DNA of 64,000 bases from Dactylonectria macrodidyma (GCA_020744425.1 JAGMUV010000040.1:186001-250000); one strand, 5' to 3'; counted from the first letter of the stretch, positions 10,085 through 23,275 are shown. Notes: a model not told the origin generated them from the letters alone. A program made the numbers and translations.

Positions 10085-13000
10085 ATGTCTAATCCTAACA
10101 ACTACACGGTCGGCTGGATTTGCGCCATAGCTACCGAGTACGTTGCCGCGCGAGCCTTTCTCGAAGAAGAACACGAAGGACCAGAACAAGTATCCACCAA
10201 TGACAACAATGACTATACCCTGGGCAGGATTGGGAAACACAACGTCGTTATCGCCGCCCTTCCCCACGGGGAGTACGGGATATCGTCCGCCGCCGGCGTC
10301 GCGAGAGACATGCTTCACAGCTTTCCCAACGTCAGAATCGGCATGATGGTCGGCATCGGCGGTGGCGCACCGAGTCCCAAGCATGACATCCGTCTTGGGG
10401 ACATCGTGGTAAGCGTTTCTGGCAATGGTAAGGGCGGTGTGTTCCAGTACGACTTCGGAAAAGCCACACAAGATCAGGAATTCCAAGAGACGGGATTCTT
10501 GAATCAGCCGCCCCCGATTCTACGAGCAGCCGTGAACGGACTCATGGCGCGGTATGAGGGCGAAGGGCACCAGCTTGAAGAAGCTATCAGTGGCATTTTT
10601 GAGAAGAAACCGAAACTACGGAAAAAATACAAACGACCCGAACCAAACACTGACCGACTATATCAGCCTAGAGCGCTCCACCCGCCAAACGACGAGTCCA
10701 GCTGTGCCACGACTTGTGGCGATGATCCATCGACCTTGATAGTGCGAGACGAACGGAGCGAGGACGAAGATAATCCGTCTATCCACTATGGTCTAATCGC
10801 TTCGGCGAATAGGCTAATGAAGGACGCTTTGATGCGGGATGCGCTTGCAATGAAAAAGGACGTTCTCTGCTTCGAAATGGAGGCGGCTGGTTTGATGAAC
10901 CACTTTCCCTGTCTGGTCATTCGTGGCATCTGCGACTACTCCGACTCGCATAAAAACAAAGAGTGGCAAGGCTATGCGGCGATGGCGGCTGCTGCATATG
11001 CGAAAGATCTTCTCTGTCGAATAGCTCCAAATAGGGTTGAAGCTGAGAAGAAGATCGGCGATATTCTATCCGGTAATTCCAAGGTCTTAGAATAATACGA
11101 TCAATGCATGTTAATCCTATGTACAGGCCTCCATGAATTTGCAGAGGAGCACTTGGACGTTGCCAAACGGCATCATGAGGTTGCAGAAGAGAACCGCGAC
11201 CTTACAAAGGAGCAGCTCCAGGCCCAGGAAGACCTCGCCAAGGAGAGACTGTCCAAAGACAAACAAGAAGAAGAGCAAAAGTGTCACCAGCTGTTCCGCC
11301 TCACAACTGACGGCAGCGACGCCACGTACGAGTGGTACAAAGGCCGAGTGGAAGAGAGGGTTGAAGGCACGTGCCTGTGGTTGCTCAAACATAAGCATTT
11401 CCAGAGCTGGTTGGAACAGGAGTCTGGGCCCCTGCTAGTTACGGCGGATCCTGGCTGTGGAAAGTCGGTGTTGGCCAAGTACCTGATCGACCATGGCCTG
11501 CCACGATCGACAACCATCTGCTACTTCTTCTTCAAAGACCAAGACCAGAACACCGTCCGGCAAGCGCTTTGCGCACTGCTTCACCAGCTCTTCTCTCAGA
11601 GGCTGTCTCTGATCGAACATGCCTTGCGACAATTCCGCCAGGATGGGCAAAGTTTGATCAACTCTACAGAATCGCTGTGGGAGATTCTACGGAACGCTGT
11701 AAAAGATCCCCAAGCAGGACCCGTAATCATGGTCCTTGATGCCCTAGACGAATGTGCCGAATCGGAGTTTGCGGACCTGATGCGGAATGTGGAAAGCCAA
11801 TTCCGTAGCAACCAGTTGGGCTATGGCAAGTTGAAGTATCTTCTAACGAGCCGCCCGTATGAGCAGATCGTGTCCAGATTCTGCTGCCTGTTGGATGATT
11901 TACAAAAAAACCGTATACCAGGAGAGGAAGAGTCGAAAACCATCAGTCAGGAGGTGAATCGCGTCATCACACACCGGGTCAATCACCTGTCGGAGAAGAA
12001 GCGTCTCTCACCCCAAATCAAGAGCCACCTGGAGAAAAGACTACAGGAGACTACCCACCGCACTTATCTCTGGGTATACCTTGTGTTCGACTACTTAGAG
12101 AATGAAAGCTTTAAAAAGACACTAAAGGGGATCGAGTCCGCCATTGCAACACTTCCCATGAGTATCAATGAGGCATATGAACAAATTCTTCATAAATCTA
12201 ATGCTAAGGAACATCCAATGGTTCGGAAGGTCTTGAGTATCATCTTGGCCGCGAGTCGGCCGCTGACACTCTCGGAAATGAACGTTGCCTTGAATATAGA
12301 CAACACATCACAGTCTTTTCACGACCTCGACTTGGAGGACGAAGAAGACTTTAAGTTGCGTCTCAGATCTTGGTGTGGATTGTTCGTCTCAATCTATCAT
12401 GGGAAGATTTATTTCCTTCATCAAACTGCTCGCGAGTTTCTCCTCGCAGATTTGGCGTCGCCTACAACTGTTCCGTCGGAGCCACACTGGCATCACTCCA
12501 TCACTACTCGGCAGGCACACGCTGTTATTGCGGAGCTCTGCGTGCTGTATCTGAACTTCTTTAACTCCGACGTTAGCCTTCCGACAGATGTGAATAGGGA
12601 AGCCGGCCACCCCGTTGATTGCCACGCCTTCTTAGATTATTCGGCCAAAACTTGGGGCGCTCACTTCCGCGAGGCCGATATCATCGATGACGCTGCCCTT
12701 GTACCTTCCGCTCTGAGAATTTGTAATCCGGATTCGAAGAGTTACTCGGCGTGGTTTAGAATCTATTGGAAGACTACAGGTATGAACACTACCGAGTATT
12801 TTACGGATCTTATGGTAGCGTCGTATTTTGGACATGGTGCCGTTGTCAAGCTACTTCTCCAACAGGGCGCCGAGGTCGACTCGAAGGATAGGTATTATGG
12901 TGGGACGCCACTATGGTGGGCCGCCAGGAACGGGCACGAGGTCGTCGTCAAGCTGCTGCTCGACAAGGGCGCCGACGTCGAGGCCAAGGGCAGGGAGTCT

Positions 13001-14482
13001 GGTCAGACGCCGCTATGGTGGGCCACCAAGAACGGGCACGAGGTCGTCGTCAAGCTGCTGCTCGACAAGGGCGCCGACGTCGAGGCCGAGGGGAAGGACC
13101 GACTCGGCCGTGGTCGGACACCGCTTTGGTGGGCCGCCCGGATCGGGCATGAGGCCGTCGTCAAACTGCTGCTCGACAAGGGCGCCGACGTCGAGGCCAA
13201 GGACAGGGAGTCTGGTCCGACGCCACTATGGTTGGCCGTCATCAAGCTGCTGCTCGGCAAGGGCGCCAACGTCGTGGCGAAGGACAGCGAGTACGGTCAG
13301 ACGCCGCTATGGTGGGCCACCAAGAACGGGCACGAGGTCGTCGTCAAGCTGCTGCTCGACAAGGGCGCCGACGTCGAGGCCAAGGACAGGGAGTCTGGTC
13401 CGACGCCACTATGGTTGGCCGTCATCAAGCTGCTGCTCGGCAAGGGCGCCAACGTCGTGGCGAAGGACAGCGAGTACGGTCAGACGCCGCTATGGTGGGC
13501 CACCAAGAACGGGCACGAGGTCGTCGTCAAGCTGCTGCTCGACAAGGGCGCCGACGTCGAGGCCAAGGACAGGGAGTCTGGTCCGACGCCACTATGGTTG
13601 GCCGTCAAGAACGGGCACGAGGCCGTCGTCAAGCTGCTGCTCGACAAGGGCGCGAACGTCGAGGCGAAGGACAGCGAGTACGGTCGGACGCCGCTATTGT
13701 GGGCCACCAAGAACGGGCGCGAGGTCGTCGTCAAGCTGCTGCTCGACAAGGGCGCCGACGTCGAGGCCGAGGGGAAGGACCGACTCGGCCGTGGTCGGAC
13801 ACCGCTTTGGTGGGCCGCCCGGATCGGGCATGAGGCCGTCGTCAAACTGCTGCTCGACAAGGGCGCCGACGTCGAGGCCGAGGGGAAGGACCGGCTCGGC
13901 CGTGGTCGGACACCGCTTTGGTGGGCCACCCGGATCGAGCACGAGGCCGTCGTCAAACTGCTGCTCGACAAGGGCGCCGACGTCGACGTCGAGGCCAAGG
14001 ACCGGTTCGGTGGTGGGACGCCGCTTTCGCGGGCCGCCAAGAACGGGCACCACACAGCGGCGGCCGCAGCAGCCTCAAAAGGCGGCGTCGAAGTGATTCA
14101 GGTGCTCTTAAGCAGGGGAGAAGAGGTCAAGATCACAGCAGATGTGGTCAGGGCCGCGGCGGGGAACGAGGATAGCGGAGAAGAAGTTATGGCATTGCTT
14201 CTCGAGAAGCGGGGAGACGAGGTCAAGATCACAGCAGATGTGGTCAATGCCGCGGTGGGGAATTGGCAGAGCGGGAAAGGGGTGATAACACTCCTTCTCG
14301 AGAAGGACCTGCAGTCCCATCCCTCGAATCTCCCGTCGAGAAACGTTTGTTTGCTCGACGACCGAACAAACGACGGCAAACGCTCAGACCCTCAACGACG
14401 TCCTGGACCCTTGAATGTGCGCCAGCTATACTTGGAATTGAAGAAAGAGGTGAAAAAAAATACCCGCGCGAGTCAAAAATAA
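10085..14482 (+). CDS. NLR-type receptor: PNP_UDP - NACHT - ankyrin repeats
   Basis: Two exons (10085-11072 and 11127-14482) join in phase across a 54-bp intron (donor GTAATT, acceptor TACAG) to give 1447 residues. Residues about 8-310 form a nucleoside-phosphorylase-like domain with MVGIGGGAP (88-96), FEMEAAG (263-269) and GICDYSD (281-287). A charged linker leads to a NACHT NTPase with Walker A ADPGCGKS (436-443) and Walker B VLDALDEC (532-539). From about residue 890 there are some 13 ankyrin repeats of consensus [28 protein letters not shown], then a tail with two EVKITADVV units. This is the architecture of fungal NOD-like receptors linked to allorecognition and non-self sensing. The repeats are the presumed sensor, NACHT the switch, the PNP-like domain the effector. 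Related PNP domains in bacterial defence cleave ATP or other nucleotides, but activity here is inference. The repeats are strikingly uniform and two are shortened. Confidence 0.88.
12895..14045 (+). repeat. Ankyrin-coding repeat array with 183-bp higher-order unit
   Basis: Units of 102-111 bp are nearly identical. A block pairing a normal repeat with a shortened one recurs with a period of exactly 183 bp (starts at 13201 and 13384; the third copy at 13567 has a full-length repeat). The shortened repeat reads [11 protein letters not shown] where its full-length counterpart reads [18 protein letters not shown], a loss of seven residues. GC content is high throughout. Confidence 0.9.
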
Positions 14483-14688
14483 ACACTAACATCTTTCGTA
14501 GAGGTTTCCGCTCGGTAATCTCCACTGTGTACAAGATCAAGATACCACCGCTGTTGATACCGACTCGGCCCAGCCTACCTCTCTGAATGCTGACAAGCGT
14601 TTGATGTGACATACCCCGCCTTCCTAACATGCAGCATGAAAGCTAATATCTGGATAGATTTTTGACGGATCTCAATCCTTGGGGAGCC

Positions 14689-16133
14689 ATGGCTTTAGTT
14701 TCTACGGCGTCAAAGAATGAAGCTGCAAAGCTGCAACGCATGATTTACAGACATTTGACGTTTGAAAGCTACATTGGTGTTCGTAGCGTCGCTGTAAGTG
14801 CGCTCAGTTAGCATCATTCGCTTTTCCTACCCCTTACAACAACGCAGTCAAATCAATTCCCCTCCTACGAGTTCGCATTTGATCTTCCTTACTTTGTTTG
14901 GAGAACTACACCATCCAACACGAAACCAGACGACGCGAAATCGAGGGGTCGGGATGAGCCGCTTCGAAATGTTATGGACTTGTCCTTTCTTTCGAAGAAT
15001 GGCCCTGCATCAGCTTGCCCTTCTCCAACCGACTATCTCTGCGAGGCTCACACGTCTGTGCTGCTCATCTCAGCTATAGATACTCGCCGAAATACTGCAT
15101 ATGCCCTTGTGGATGCGTATTTTGATGATGGTACAGAGGCAGAGAGTGCCGAGGCTTACTTCATCAATTGGGATTCCGACAGTGATTTCGACGACGACGA
15201 TGAAGACAGCTATGCAGACGATCTGCTTCATTTGGATCCTTTGACCAGAGGAGCTTTTGACGCTAATAAGCATGTTCAAGACCCCTGGATGTATTTCTGG
15301 GCTGCGTTACAAGCCAGAATGGAGGTAGTAGAAGCCGAATGGAGGATCGTTGCGAAAAATGCGAATGACAGGATCAAGAAATACGTAAGACACATTTCTG
15401 CAATCTCTTACTTCCAGTACCTACCTTGCATACGATGACCTGGCTTGCGCAACCTCAAGGCTGACAAATTTGGTAGATTGATTCATGTCAACTTCCTAGC
15501 CTTACATCCGAACAGCACTGCGCCGCCTGGATCCGAGATACGAGGAGCTTATTAGGGAAACTGATAGAAACCTTGGAAGCATTGATATATGAGTGGAAAC
15601 GATTTCAGCCCCACGACTCATTTTCCAAATATTCAGTAGCCCGAGAGCTGTCCTCCGTTCATGAGTCGTTCCAAGTACTGGAAAAATACGTATGGAAACT
15701 GAAATGTCTCCAGAAGAACTGCGACGAGTTCTCCAAAGCGGTAAGACCCAGTCTATCAAAGACCCATAGTGTGCAGACTAGTGCGCTAACATGTGGTTGC
15801 ACAGGTTGCTCTTTATATGGCAGAGGAAGCTAATCGGGGCTTTAAGACCCAAGCTGGAGTCGCTCGGTTTGGCATCACAATGGCTATTGTCATGCTACTT
15901 GTCAGTCCATCTCTTTTAAGTCGCCCAAGTTTGAGCTCGTAACTGATTTTTTTTCACCGCCTGCTTAGTTCCACGGACCACTCTCAATTTTCAGCGGAAT
16001 ATATTCGATTCAAGCCGAACCAATTCCACATTTCTTGGGACCAACAAAGTTCTCATTTATTACTTTGACGATCAAGTTGACGGTTGTGGTCTCATTCTTT
16101 GTCCTGTTGATCCATTTCCGCCGCAAGGCATAG
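14689..16133 (+). CDS. CorA-like membrane protein, five exons
   Basis: Exons 14689-14793, 14848-15384, 15477-15740, 15805-15900 and 15969-16133 join entirely in phase 0 to give 388 residues. Introns have GTAAGT, GTAAGA, GTAAGA and GTCAGT donors with AG acceptors, and branch-like CTGAC/CTAAC in introns 2 and 3. The N-terminal half carries the fungal signature FDLPYFVWRTTPS, MDLSFLSKNG and TAYALVDAYFDD. The C-terminus has two transmembrane helices separated by a short loop (GITMAIVMLLFHGPLSIFSG and TIKLTVVVSFFVLLIHF). That layout, a long cytosolic domain then two C-terminal helices, is that of CorA-like proteins; true CorA transports magnesium, but the GMN motif is not seen, so transport is unproven. 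It starts 207 bp after the NLR stop on the same strand, and similar genes are common near fungal NLR genes. Confidence 0.82.
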
Positions 16134-16888
16134 AACTTTTCCGCAACTTGGTTAAACATGAGTCGTCGGGGAAAGACGAAGGTTCTGTTGTTTAGCAGGA
16201 TGAACAGCTTTGATGATCAGAATTCAGGAGCCAGAGTTAGGATAGATTAGCAGAAGAGGTCGACCTCCGGCGGCGACTTTTTGCAGCTGGTGCATGCAGA
16301 GGCCATGATGAGTCGTTTCCGGCAATGATAATTGCAAAAGACTGATTGTGAGGACTGAATCAATCTAGAGTATGCGTTCAAGCTTGTGTCGCAATAAAGA
16401 CTTGACAGGGTGGATGAGGAGTAGGTACAAGCCGTGTAATTAATGAGCTTTTCAGTCGGTGAGGTGATGTGGGCGGGGTTAAAAGGTGAGCAAACAGCCA
16501 CATGAACGGAACAAGCTTCATTAAGGGATTTCCCGCTGATCCGCCGGAACGACACCCACCAGCATGCTCAAACTCGAACTCATGCCCAACTCCAGGGCTC
16601 CTAATAGTGCAGACCGTTTGCACTATTAGTCCGGACTGCAATCCAAGATCAATAATCAATCCACGACGGGCGTTCGTGGATTGACGACTAGGATGATGCG
16701 TCCCTTGAAACGAGCCTTGTTGATCCGGATCGCACCAGTAAATTGATCAGAAATATCCAAAACAAAATGGTTGGCGCAGCAACAATCATGGGTACCCTGG
16801 TTTTGTAACACCACGCCAACAACCTAGCGTACTTAGCGTCCACACTGGGCGTCCGTATTCCCTGCCCTGATCTGCAGTCTGGACTAAT
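16134..16888. other. No gene; contains a hAT terminal fragment
   Basis: At 16593-16610 the sequence CAGGGCTCCTAATAGTGC matches the terminal inverted repeat of the hAT transposon at 34268-38126, and the following bases resemble its subterminal region with another CTATTAGT motif. It is probably a relic or short non-autonomous copy; I could not pair both ends or a target duplication. The rest holds nothing I can support. Confidence 0.5.
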
Positions 16889-19800
16889 TCAGCCCGAAGG
16901 GCGTTTTACTCAGTCAGAAAGAATTGAGCATAAAACCTTTTCTGATTGGCTAATTGGCATGGTCTGTGCTCAACTCGTGCTTGAATTGGTCAGTTGTCAA
17001 CGCTAACGACGCCACTACATGGGAAAGCCCGTGATCGTTGACTAGGTAACGCTTTTGGCAAGCTCTCCAGGAGCTATAAGGTTGTCCTTCAATCAACTCC
17101 GGCCTCCAAGCGCGATTCTGGCCGAAGCACCGACATGGCGCCTGCTTTCCCTTTCCCGTCAAAACTATTATCCACCAAACCTTACGAGGTTGCTAACGAC
17201 GTCTCGGCTCACGTATCACCTGCCTCCGGTCGAGCGGTGCAGTGTCCCCTCCTTCCCTGATCGTTCGAACCTAATCAAAACACCCTACAGATAACCTCCT
17301 ATATCGAGATCTGTCACGCTACGGGACATCTAAGCAAACCCTCGCTGCCTAAGCGGTACCTACCCGGTCGTCTGCATGGGTAAGAGGCGGATAATAATAT
17401 ATGCAGCCGGATGGAGAATGATATACCCCAGGCAGTTCGGAACTGCCATACTTGCAAGCAAGACCTGCCCGAGGTCGAGTTTCGAAGCGTCAAGGACCCT
17501 GCGAGGCTTACGAGACAGTGTAGTAGCTGTAGGGCACGCCAAAGGGAGCGAGTGGCCGAATCCCGAGCCGCCGTTGCCGCCATGCGGAACATCGCCTCGA
17601 GGCTATCGCCGCGCAGAACGACGAAGAGGACCGATTCTCAGGCTCAATTGACGCCTCCACGGCGAAACGCGCAAGCGCTCGTGTCCATCAATAGCTCACA
17701 ACCCCCTGCAACGCCTGCTGTATTCCGTGGTCTGGCGCCCGTCCTCCAGGGACTGCCTAGACCTCTGCTGGGCCCATCTACCTCGAGCGCAGCGGAAGGA
17801 GCCCTCCCTATCCCTCCCACCTTAAGCCCGCCAAGAGTAGTTCTGGGCACGCCGATTCCTAGTGACACGGCCACAACGGGTCCTATTGTGCTAGGCACGC
17901 CTGTACCACAGGAATCGTTCCCTACCACTGCTTCATTACTGCCACAGGGTCATCGCCGCGGCCGCTATACACGTCAAGGCATCGTGAACCGACGGCCACG
18001 GCCACAGCTTCAAGAACGACAGTTTGATCAGATAGTTGATCCACCTTTTACAGGGGACCTTGATTTGCCTGCCCTTAGTGAGGAGGATCGGGCGCTTGTG
18101 CGGGAGTTCTATACTGCCCTGAATGACGACAAGATGCATAGTTGCATTCGCTGCCGGGAGCATTGGTTCGATATGAAGAAAAACAGCTTAGGAGTCTGCA
18201 GCCGCTGCATTAGTCGAGATAGGGAGAGAACCGCTGACGAGCCCTACTTCTTTAGCGCTGCGAATAGCCTTGACTTCGGGGAAGTCCCCGGTAATCTACC
18301 TAGCCTAACGATGGTTGAGGAGATGCTGATTGCTAGGGTTCACGTACACGTGAAGGTCCTACAGGTACGTGGCTCTCAGTATAAATACCGCGGCCATGTT
18401 GTCCACTTCCTTCGCAATGTTGGTAGGCTATTTGAAGAGCTCCCAGTCCTACCTGAAGAGCTAGATATCGTGCTCCTGCGGCCTCCTAATATGGAGGGCG
18501 ACCCTCACTTCCAGCAGCAGTTTGCTCGCGATTTCCGGGTACGCCGCTCATGCCTGTTGACCTGGCTGCATTACCTACAGCGCCACCACCCGGGCTATCG
18601 CGATATCGTTGTGAGGCAGGATCGCTTGCAACGGCTTCCTCTTGACGGCAGCATAGTTGCTTCCGTTGCTAGCCAAGTGGCTGACATACCTGACGGCGAG
18701 GCCCCCCAAGGTCCCGTTGAGGAGAATGTAGAAGAGGATCCAGCAGATGCAGATGCATCGGCGATCCCCGATTTGCAGGTTACAGACACCGAATTAAACG
18801 CCCTGCAGTCCCGATTGCTTCATGGTACCCCTGACCCTGAGCGTATGGCCGATCTTGAGCATATACCGCCTAACGCGCAGGCTCAACACCAGATGCCACT
18901 ACCTTCCATTCGCAGGACTCCTATCAACGAATTCAACCGTTCCCAGCCGCTGTTGACGCTCGCGTTCCCCACCCTCTACCCTGACGGCAAGGCCGACTTC
19001 GTGGAGCCTCGCCTACGGAGCGTCACGTACCAGGACTACCTTGCCCATGCGATGAGATGGCAAGACGGACGTTTTGCCCGCCATAAGACGTGGCCTTTTG
19101 TCGCCCTCAACACGCTATTACGTGCGCAGGTCAGAAAGCGGAGCAACTACTCGGTCAAGCAACACGAAGGCCGCCGCCGTCAACCCCTTACGCGCGCTGA
19201 CATAGAGGAAGCGATGGCTAAGCCTGACGAGCCAGAGGCTCAGGCCATGATCCAGTCGATCACGCGCCAAGCGGCCGTAATCAGGGGCACCCGTCCATAT
19301 TGGTATAAGCAAAGGAAGGAATTGGAGGCATGTGCCTACAATCTAGGCAGGCCTGGCCTTTTCATTACAGCAAGTGCAGCTGATTACCACTGGGAGTCCC
19401 TATATCGTCATATGCCTCGATTCCAAGAGTGGAAAGCAGCTCCTGAGGCGGCGCGAATGGCTCTATCCCGGCAACTGCTGCGAGACAACGCCCACATTGC
19501 CGCTTATCACTTCCATAAGCGTTATACGCTCTTTAGGACTATTGTCCTGAAGCAGAAGTTCAACCTAACGGACTTTTGGGGTCGCTACGAGTGGCAGGGC
19601 AGGGGTTCCAGTCACCACCACGGCCTATATTGGCTAAGTGGCCACCCGGACTTGGATCCCGATGACAGCCAGTCCCGGGAGCGATTTGCCCGAATCTGGG
19701 GATATCACGTATCCGCTGTCAACCCAGAGCCTCAGAGGGTGCAGGCACCTGGGGAAGGGAATCCCTTGATCAGTAATCTATTGGAACATCCCCTTACCGT

Positions 19801-22502
19801 CCAGTTCCTGTCGATGGTGGTCAACCGCGTGCAGCGCCATCGCTGCAACAACTACTGTATGCAGCTCAGCAAGCATACCAAGCAGGTGGAGTGCCGCTTT
19901 GGATTTCCTCACGGGCAGCGCCTGCTAGCCTCCCTTGAAAAGATTCCTCATTCTAAGCACTGGAGCTTTAGGGGCGAGCGGAACGATAGCCAGATGAACC
20001 ACTACAACCGCTTACTTGCCGTTGCGTGGCTAGCCAATACAGATGTCTCACCCTGCACGAGCCTGCAGCAGGTAATCGATTACGCAGCTAAATACTGCTC
20101 CAAGTCGGAGAAGAAGAGTGAATCTTTAGCCCAGATTGGGAAGGCCCTGATGCCCCGGGTCAAGGACCACAACCCGCTGATTTCCTTCACGTCAAAGCTC
20201 CTAAATCAGCTAGTTGCTGAGCGAGACTACTCGAAGCAGGAGGTTAGCCACTTGCTCCTCGGTCTGCCGTTACAAGAGGGCTCACGAACCTGCTTACACA
20301 TTGATTGCCGTAATCCTGACATGCATTCCCGCTCTTTACGGATTGACGCCGATGAGGTTGACGAGGCGCCGAACGTCTACGAAAAGTACTGTCAACGCCC
20401 CGAATCCCTAGAGGACCTGACCTATGTTTCCTTTCTCAAATACTGGAATTTCCACTCTAGGGACCCTTCCAAGTGGAAGCAATGGCAGCCAGGCAACGTC
20501 AACGGCAGGCCGCGTGTATTGGTCTACTTTCCTCGCTATCAGGCTGATCCAGAAGGCCAACAGTGGCCAGATTACTGCCGCGTAAAGCTGACATTGAACC
20601 ACCCACATCGTCGGCATGATGAGCTCCTCATGTTTGACGGCCATCGTTTTAATTCTCACGCTCAGGCCTTCTCCTATTGTTGGCAGCACCACAGTCATGG
20701 TGATGACCATTGCGGCCGGCCAAAAGAGGTTCGATTACAACCTCAAGAGGATCAGTACGAGGCTCTGCCAGTGGAGGAGGAATTTGATGACGAAGACTGG
20801 ATCCGTCTCGCCGCCCTTTTACCTGACAACCCCCTTACCCAGGAAGGTCTTGACCTACTTGGCCGCCGCGATATCGATGTCAATTACGACTGGACACGGC
20901 ATGTGGGCACTTATCCGGAATTTCGAGACAGCTACTGGAAAGACCTTATCGCTAGCCACCCTATAGCCAACGATGTGGAGGTCCTTGGCCCTCACTGGCG
21001 TGACCAGCTGAACCCACAACAACGGCTCGTGTACGACACCTTCATGGGCCACTTCCAGGCGCAAATCCTACTCAAATCCTTCTCCACGTTGACGGCGGCG
21101 GCGGCACGGGCAAGTCCTTCCTTATCAAGGTGCTTTCCTCCCACCTTCAGGCGGCTGCCCTGCCCAATCCTAGCCCTATTTGCCGCGTAGCGCCAACAGG
21201 CGTTGCGAGTAACCAGATACAGGGCAGCACCATACATTCGCTGCTCCGTCTCCCAGTAGGCGGTGCCTTTACCGAACTTCGCCCAGCTGACGCTGCTGCC
21301 CTTCAGTCCCGCCTACGGCACGTCAGGTACCTCGTTATCGATGAAAAGAGCATGCTAGGACTTGAGCAGCTCGGGCGAATTGATTCTCGCCTGCGACAGG
21401 CCTTTCCACAGCGTAGCCTCGAGTTCTTTGGTGGTGTGAGCGTCTTGCTTGTGGGCGATTTCTTCCAGCTACCACCCGTCCGACAAAAGCCGCTGTATTC
21501 AACCGCCAGCACTGGCCTGTCTTCGTTGGAAAGGAGAGGACAGGTGGCCTACCGGTTGTTTGACCGCACCGTCTTCCTGACCACGGTACAGCGCCAGACT
21601 GGTGATGATCAAGCCCGGTTCCGTCAGGCCTTGCAAGAACTGCGTGAAGTCAAGTTATCTATACCCTCCTGGGACCTCCTTAGCAGTCGGGTGCAGGCCA
21701 AGCTAACGCAGAGCGAGGTTGACAGATTCAAGGCCGCTATGCGGGTGTATTCTACAAAGGCCCGCGTTAACGAATACAATTACGAGCATATGGTGCACCT
21801 TAACGCCCCGGCAATACAGGTGGAGGCAAAGAACCAGGGCAAAGGCGCGGGGCAGGCGGCAAGCGACAACGCTGGCAATCTATCCAACAAGTTTGCTGTT
21901 GCTAGAGGCGCCAGGGTAATGCTCACAACTAATTTGTGGCAACCAGCTGGCCTGGTTAATGGCGCCCAGGGTACGATATATGATGTCGCCTGGAATGAAG
22001 GCGCCAACCCATGGGAAGACCCCCCGGCCGTTATCATGGTGGACTTTGATAGCTACGACGGGCCGCCGTATCTAACAACTAACGAGGGCAGGAAAATCGT
22101 GCCCATCCTTCCCGTCACGCGTGATTTCCTAGTGGGCAACGAGACCTGCTCTCGCACCCAGTTTCCCCTGATCGTGGCATTTGCCATCACTGTTCACAAA
22201 TGCCAGAGCCTAACGAAGGATCAGATAGTTACTGACCTCGCTACACGCGACTTCCAGGCCGGTATCAGTTATGTTGCAGTGTCACGAGTTACCTCATTGC
22301 AAGGCCTACTCCTCGAGGCGCCTTTCGACCGTCAGAACCTCTATAACCACACGCCCACGGAAGGTTTATACGCCTGCGTTTCCTACGTACTGCGATTATG
22401 GCTAACTACAACGTAGGGATGAAGATGCGCCTTGCTGACCAACAGCGCCGTCAGGCTCAGCGGCTGATCGATCCGCCATATCCACCACGGTACATTGACT
22501 AA
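16889..22502 (+). mobile_element. Helitron (Rep/helicase transposon), 3' end not fixed
   Basis: The left limit is set where TCAGCCCGAAGGGC begins, a short palindrome after TAAT. The second, deleted Helitron at 42405 starts after TAAT with TCAGCCGAAGGCTGA, so the shared start is likely the 5' terminus (TC). The Rep/PIF1 gene fills most of the element. The right end is set provisionally at the last helicase-like stop codon; a 16-bp palindrome GGCTGAATATTCAGCC near 22715-22735 could belong to the true 3' end, but no clean CTRR terminus was seen. Confidence 0.7.
17411..22502 (+). pseudogene. Helitron Rep-PIF1 helicase gene, frameshifted
   Basis: The first block (17411 to about 21063) encodes an N-terminal cysteine finger (CHTCKQ ... 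CSSCRARQ), a second one (CIRCREHW ... CSRCISRD), then the Helitron Rep endonuclease with HUH motif SHHHGL (His 735-737) and the two-tyrosine motif YAAKY (891-895). At 21061-21064 the frame breaks: one A appears lost from an A run just before the helicase P-loop GGGGTGKS, which is read in another frame from 21064. The helicase then shows Walker B VIDEKSML, GDFFQLPPV, FAITVHKCQS and YVAVSRVTSLQ, as in PIF1 proteins. A second shift near 22390 is suggested because the tail DPPYPPRYID is in a third frame. The known role is rolling-circle transposition; with two breaks this copy should not make a full-length protein unless the shifts are assembly errors. Confidence 0.82.
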
Positions 22503-23275
22503 ATGACGTTTTCCTATAAGCTACAGGGAAAGGGGAACTCGATATACGGTATATAGTTGATTGGGCCTGGAAGGAAGTGGTAGAGGGACCCCTATGTCTA
22601 TCAGTCAACTCCCTGACTACAGGTTTGAAGTGGTTTTGATAGCTGGTTATCGCCACAGTCGAAAGGGGGCCTCCCAGAAGAGTTTAATAGCAGGTAGACG
22701 GTATTTACCCTTGGGGCTGAATATTCAGCCGTTAAGCCCCTTGCCTTGGCAACTTAACGGGTGTTCGAAGTATTTTAAGGTTTTGAGGGCATTGGAGGGA
22801 GGTAAGCTGTTTCAATTAGAAGCTCCAAGGTATTTGAACACTGTCGGCACTGAAATTCAGAAAGCTAACTGTCTTTATATAGTATTCTGACATGGACAAT
22901 GCCGCACAAGCAACTCTTAGAGCTATACCGGCGGTACTCAAAGAAAGGCTACTGTGAAGTCACTCATAGTTCTGGAGCCAATTTGATCGCTTTTATGCCA
23001 AGTAAGGACCCTCGAGATCAAGCAATTTGTATTAGGGATCAACAACCAGCACCCGCAACCAAGGGTCCGGGTTAGCATGTTTTGGATTTTTGTACAAGAG
23101 AGAGAGAATTGGGCTGTAGGTGCGGTAGCATGTTGATTGCAGGCCATATAAGTTTGTCTCCTTGTTTTCTCTCTCTCTCATTTCGGCACCATGGGTATCT
23201 ACCCTTTGTTGCCATCATCTCCTTGAGTGCGCGAAGGCACATTGGATGTAGCCGCCCCACAAGAACGTCAATACA
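22503..23275. other. No gene recognised
   Basis: No protein family recognised in any frame. It may include the untranslated 3' part of the Helitron. Confidence 0.35.

Noticed and set aside
12828..14096. Arg/Ser-rich long frames on both strands in the NLR repeat region
   Set aside because: Shadows of the GC-rich ankyrin repeats; the NLR frame explains the sequence.
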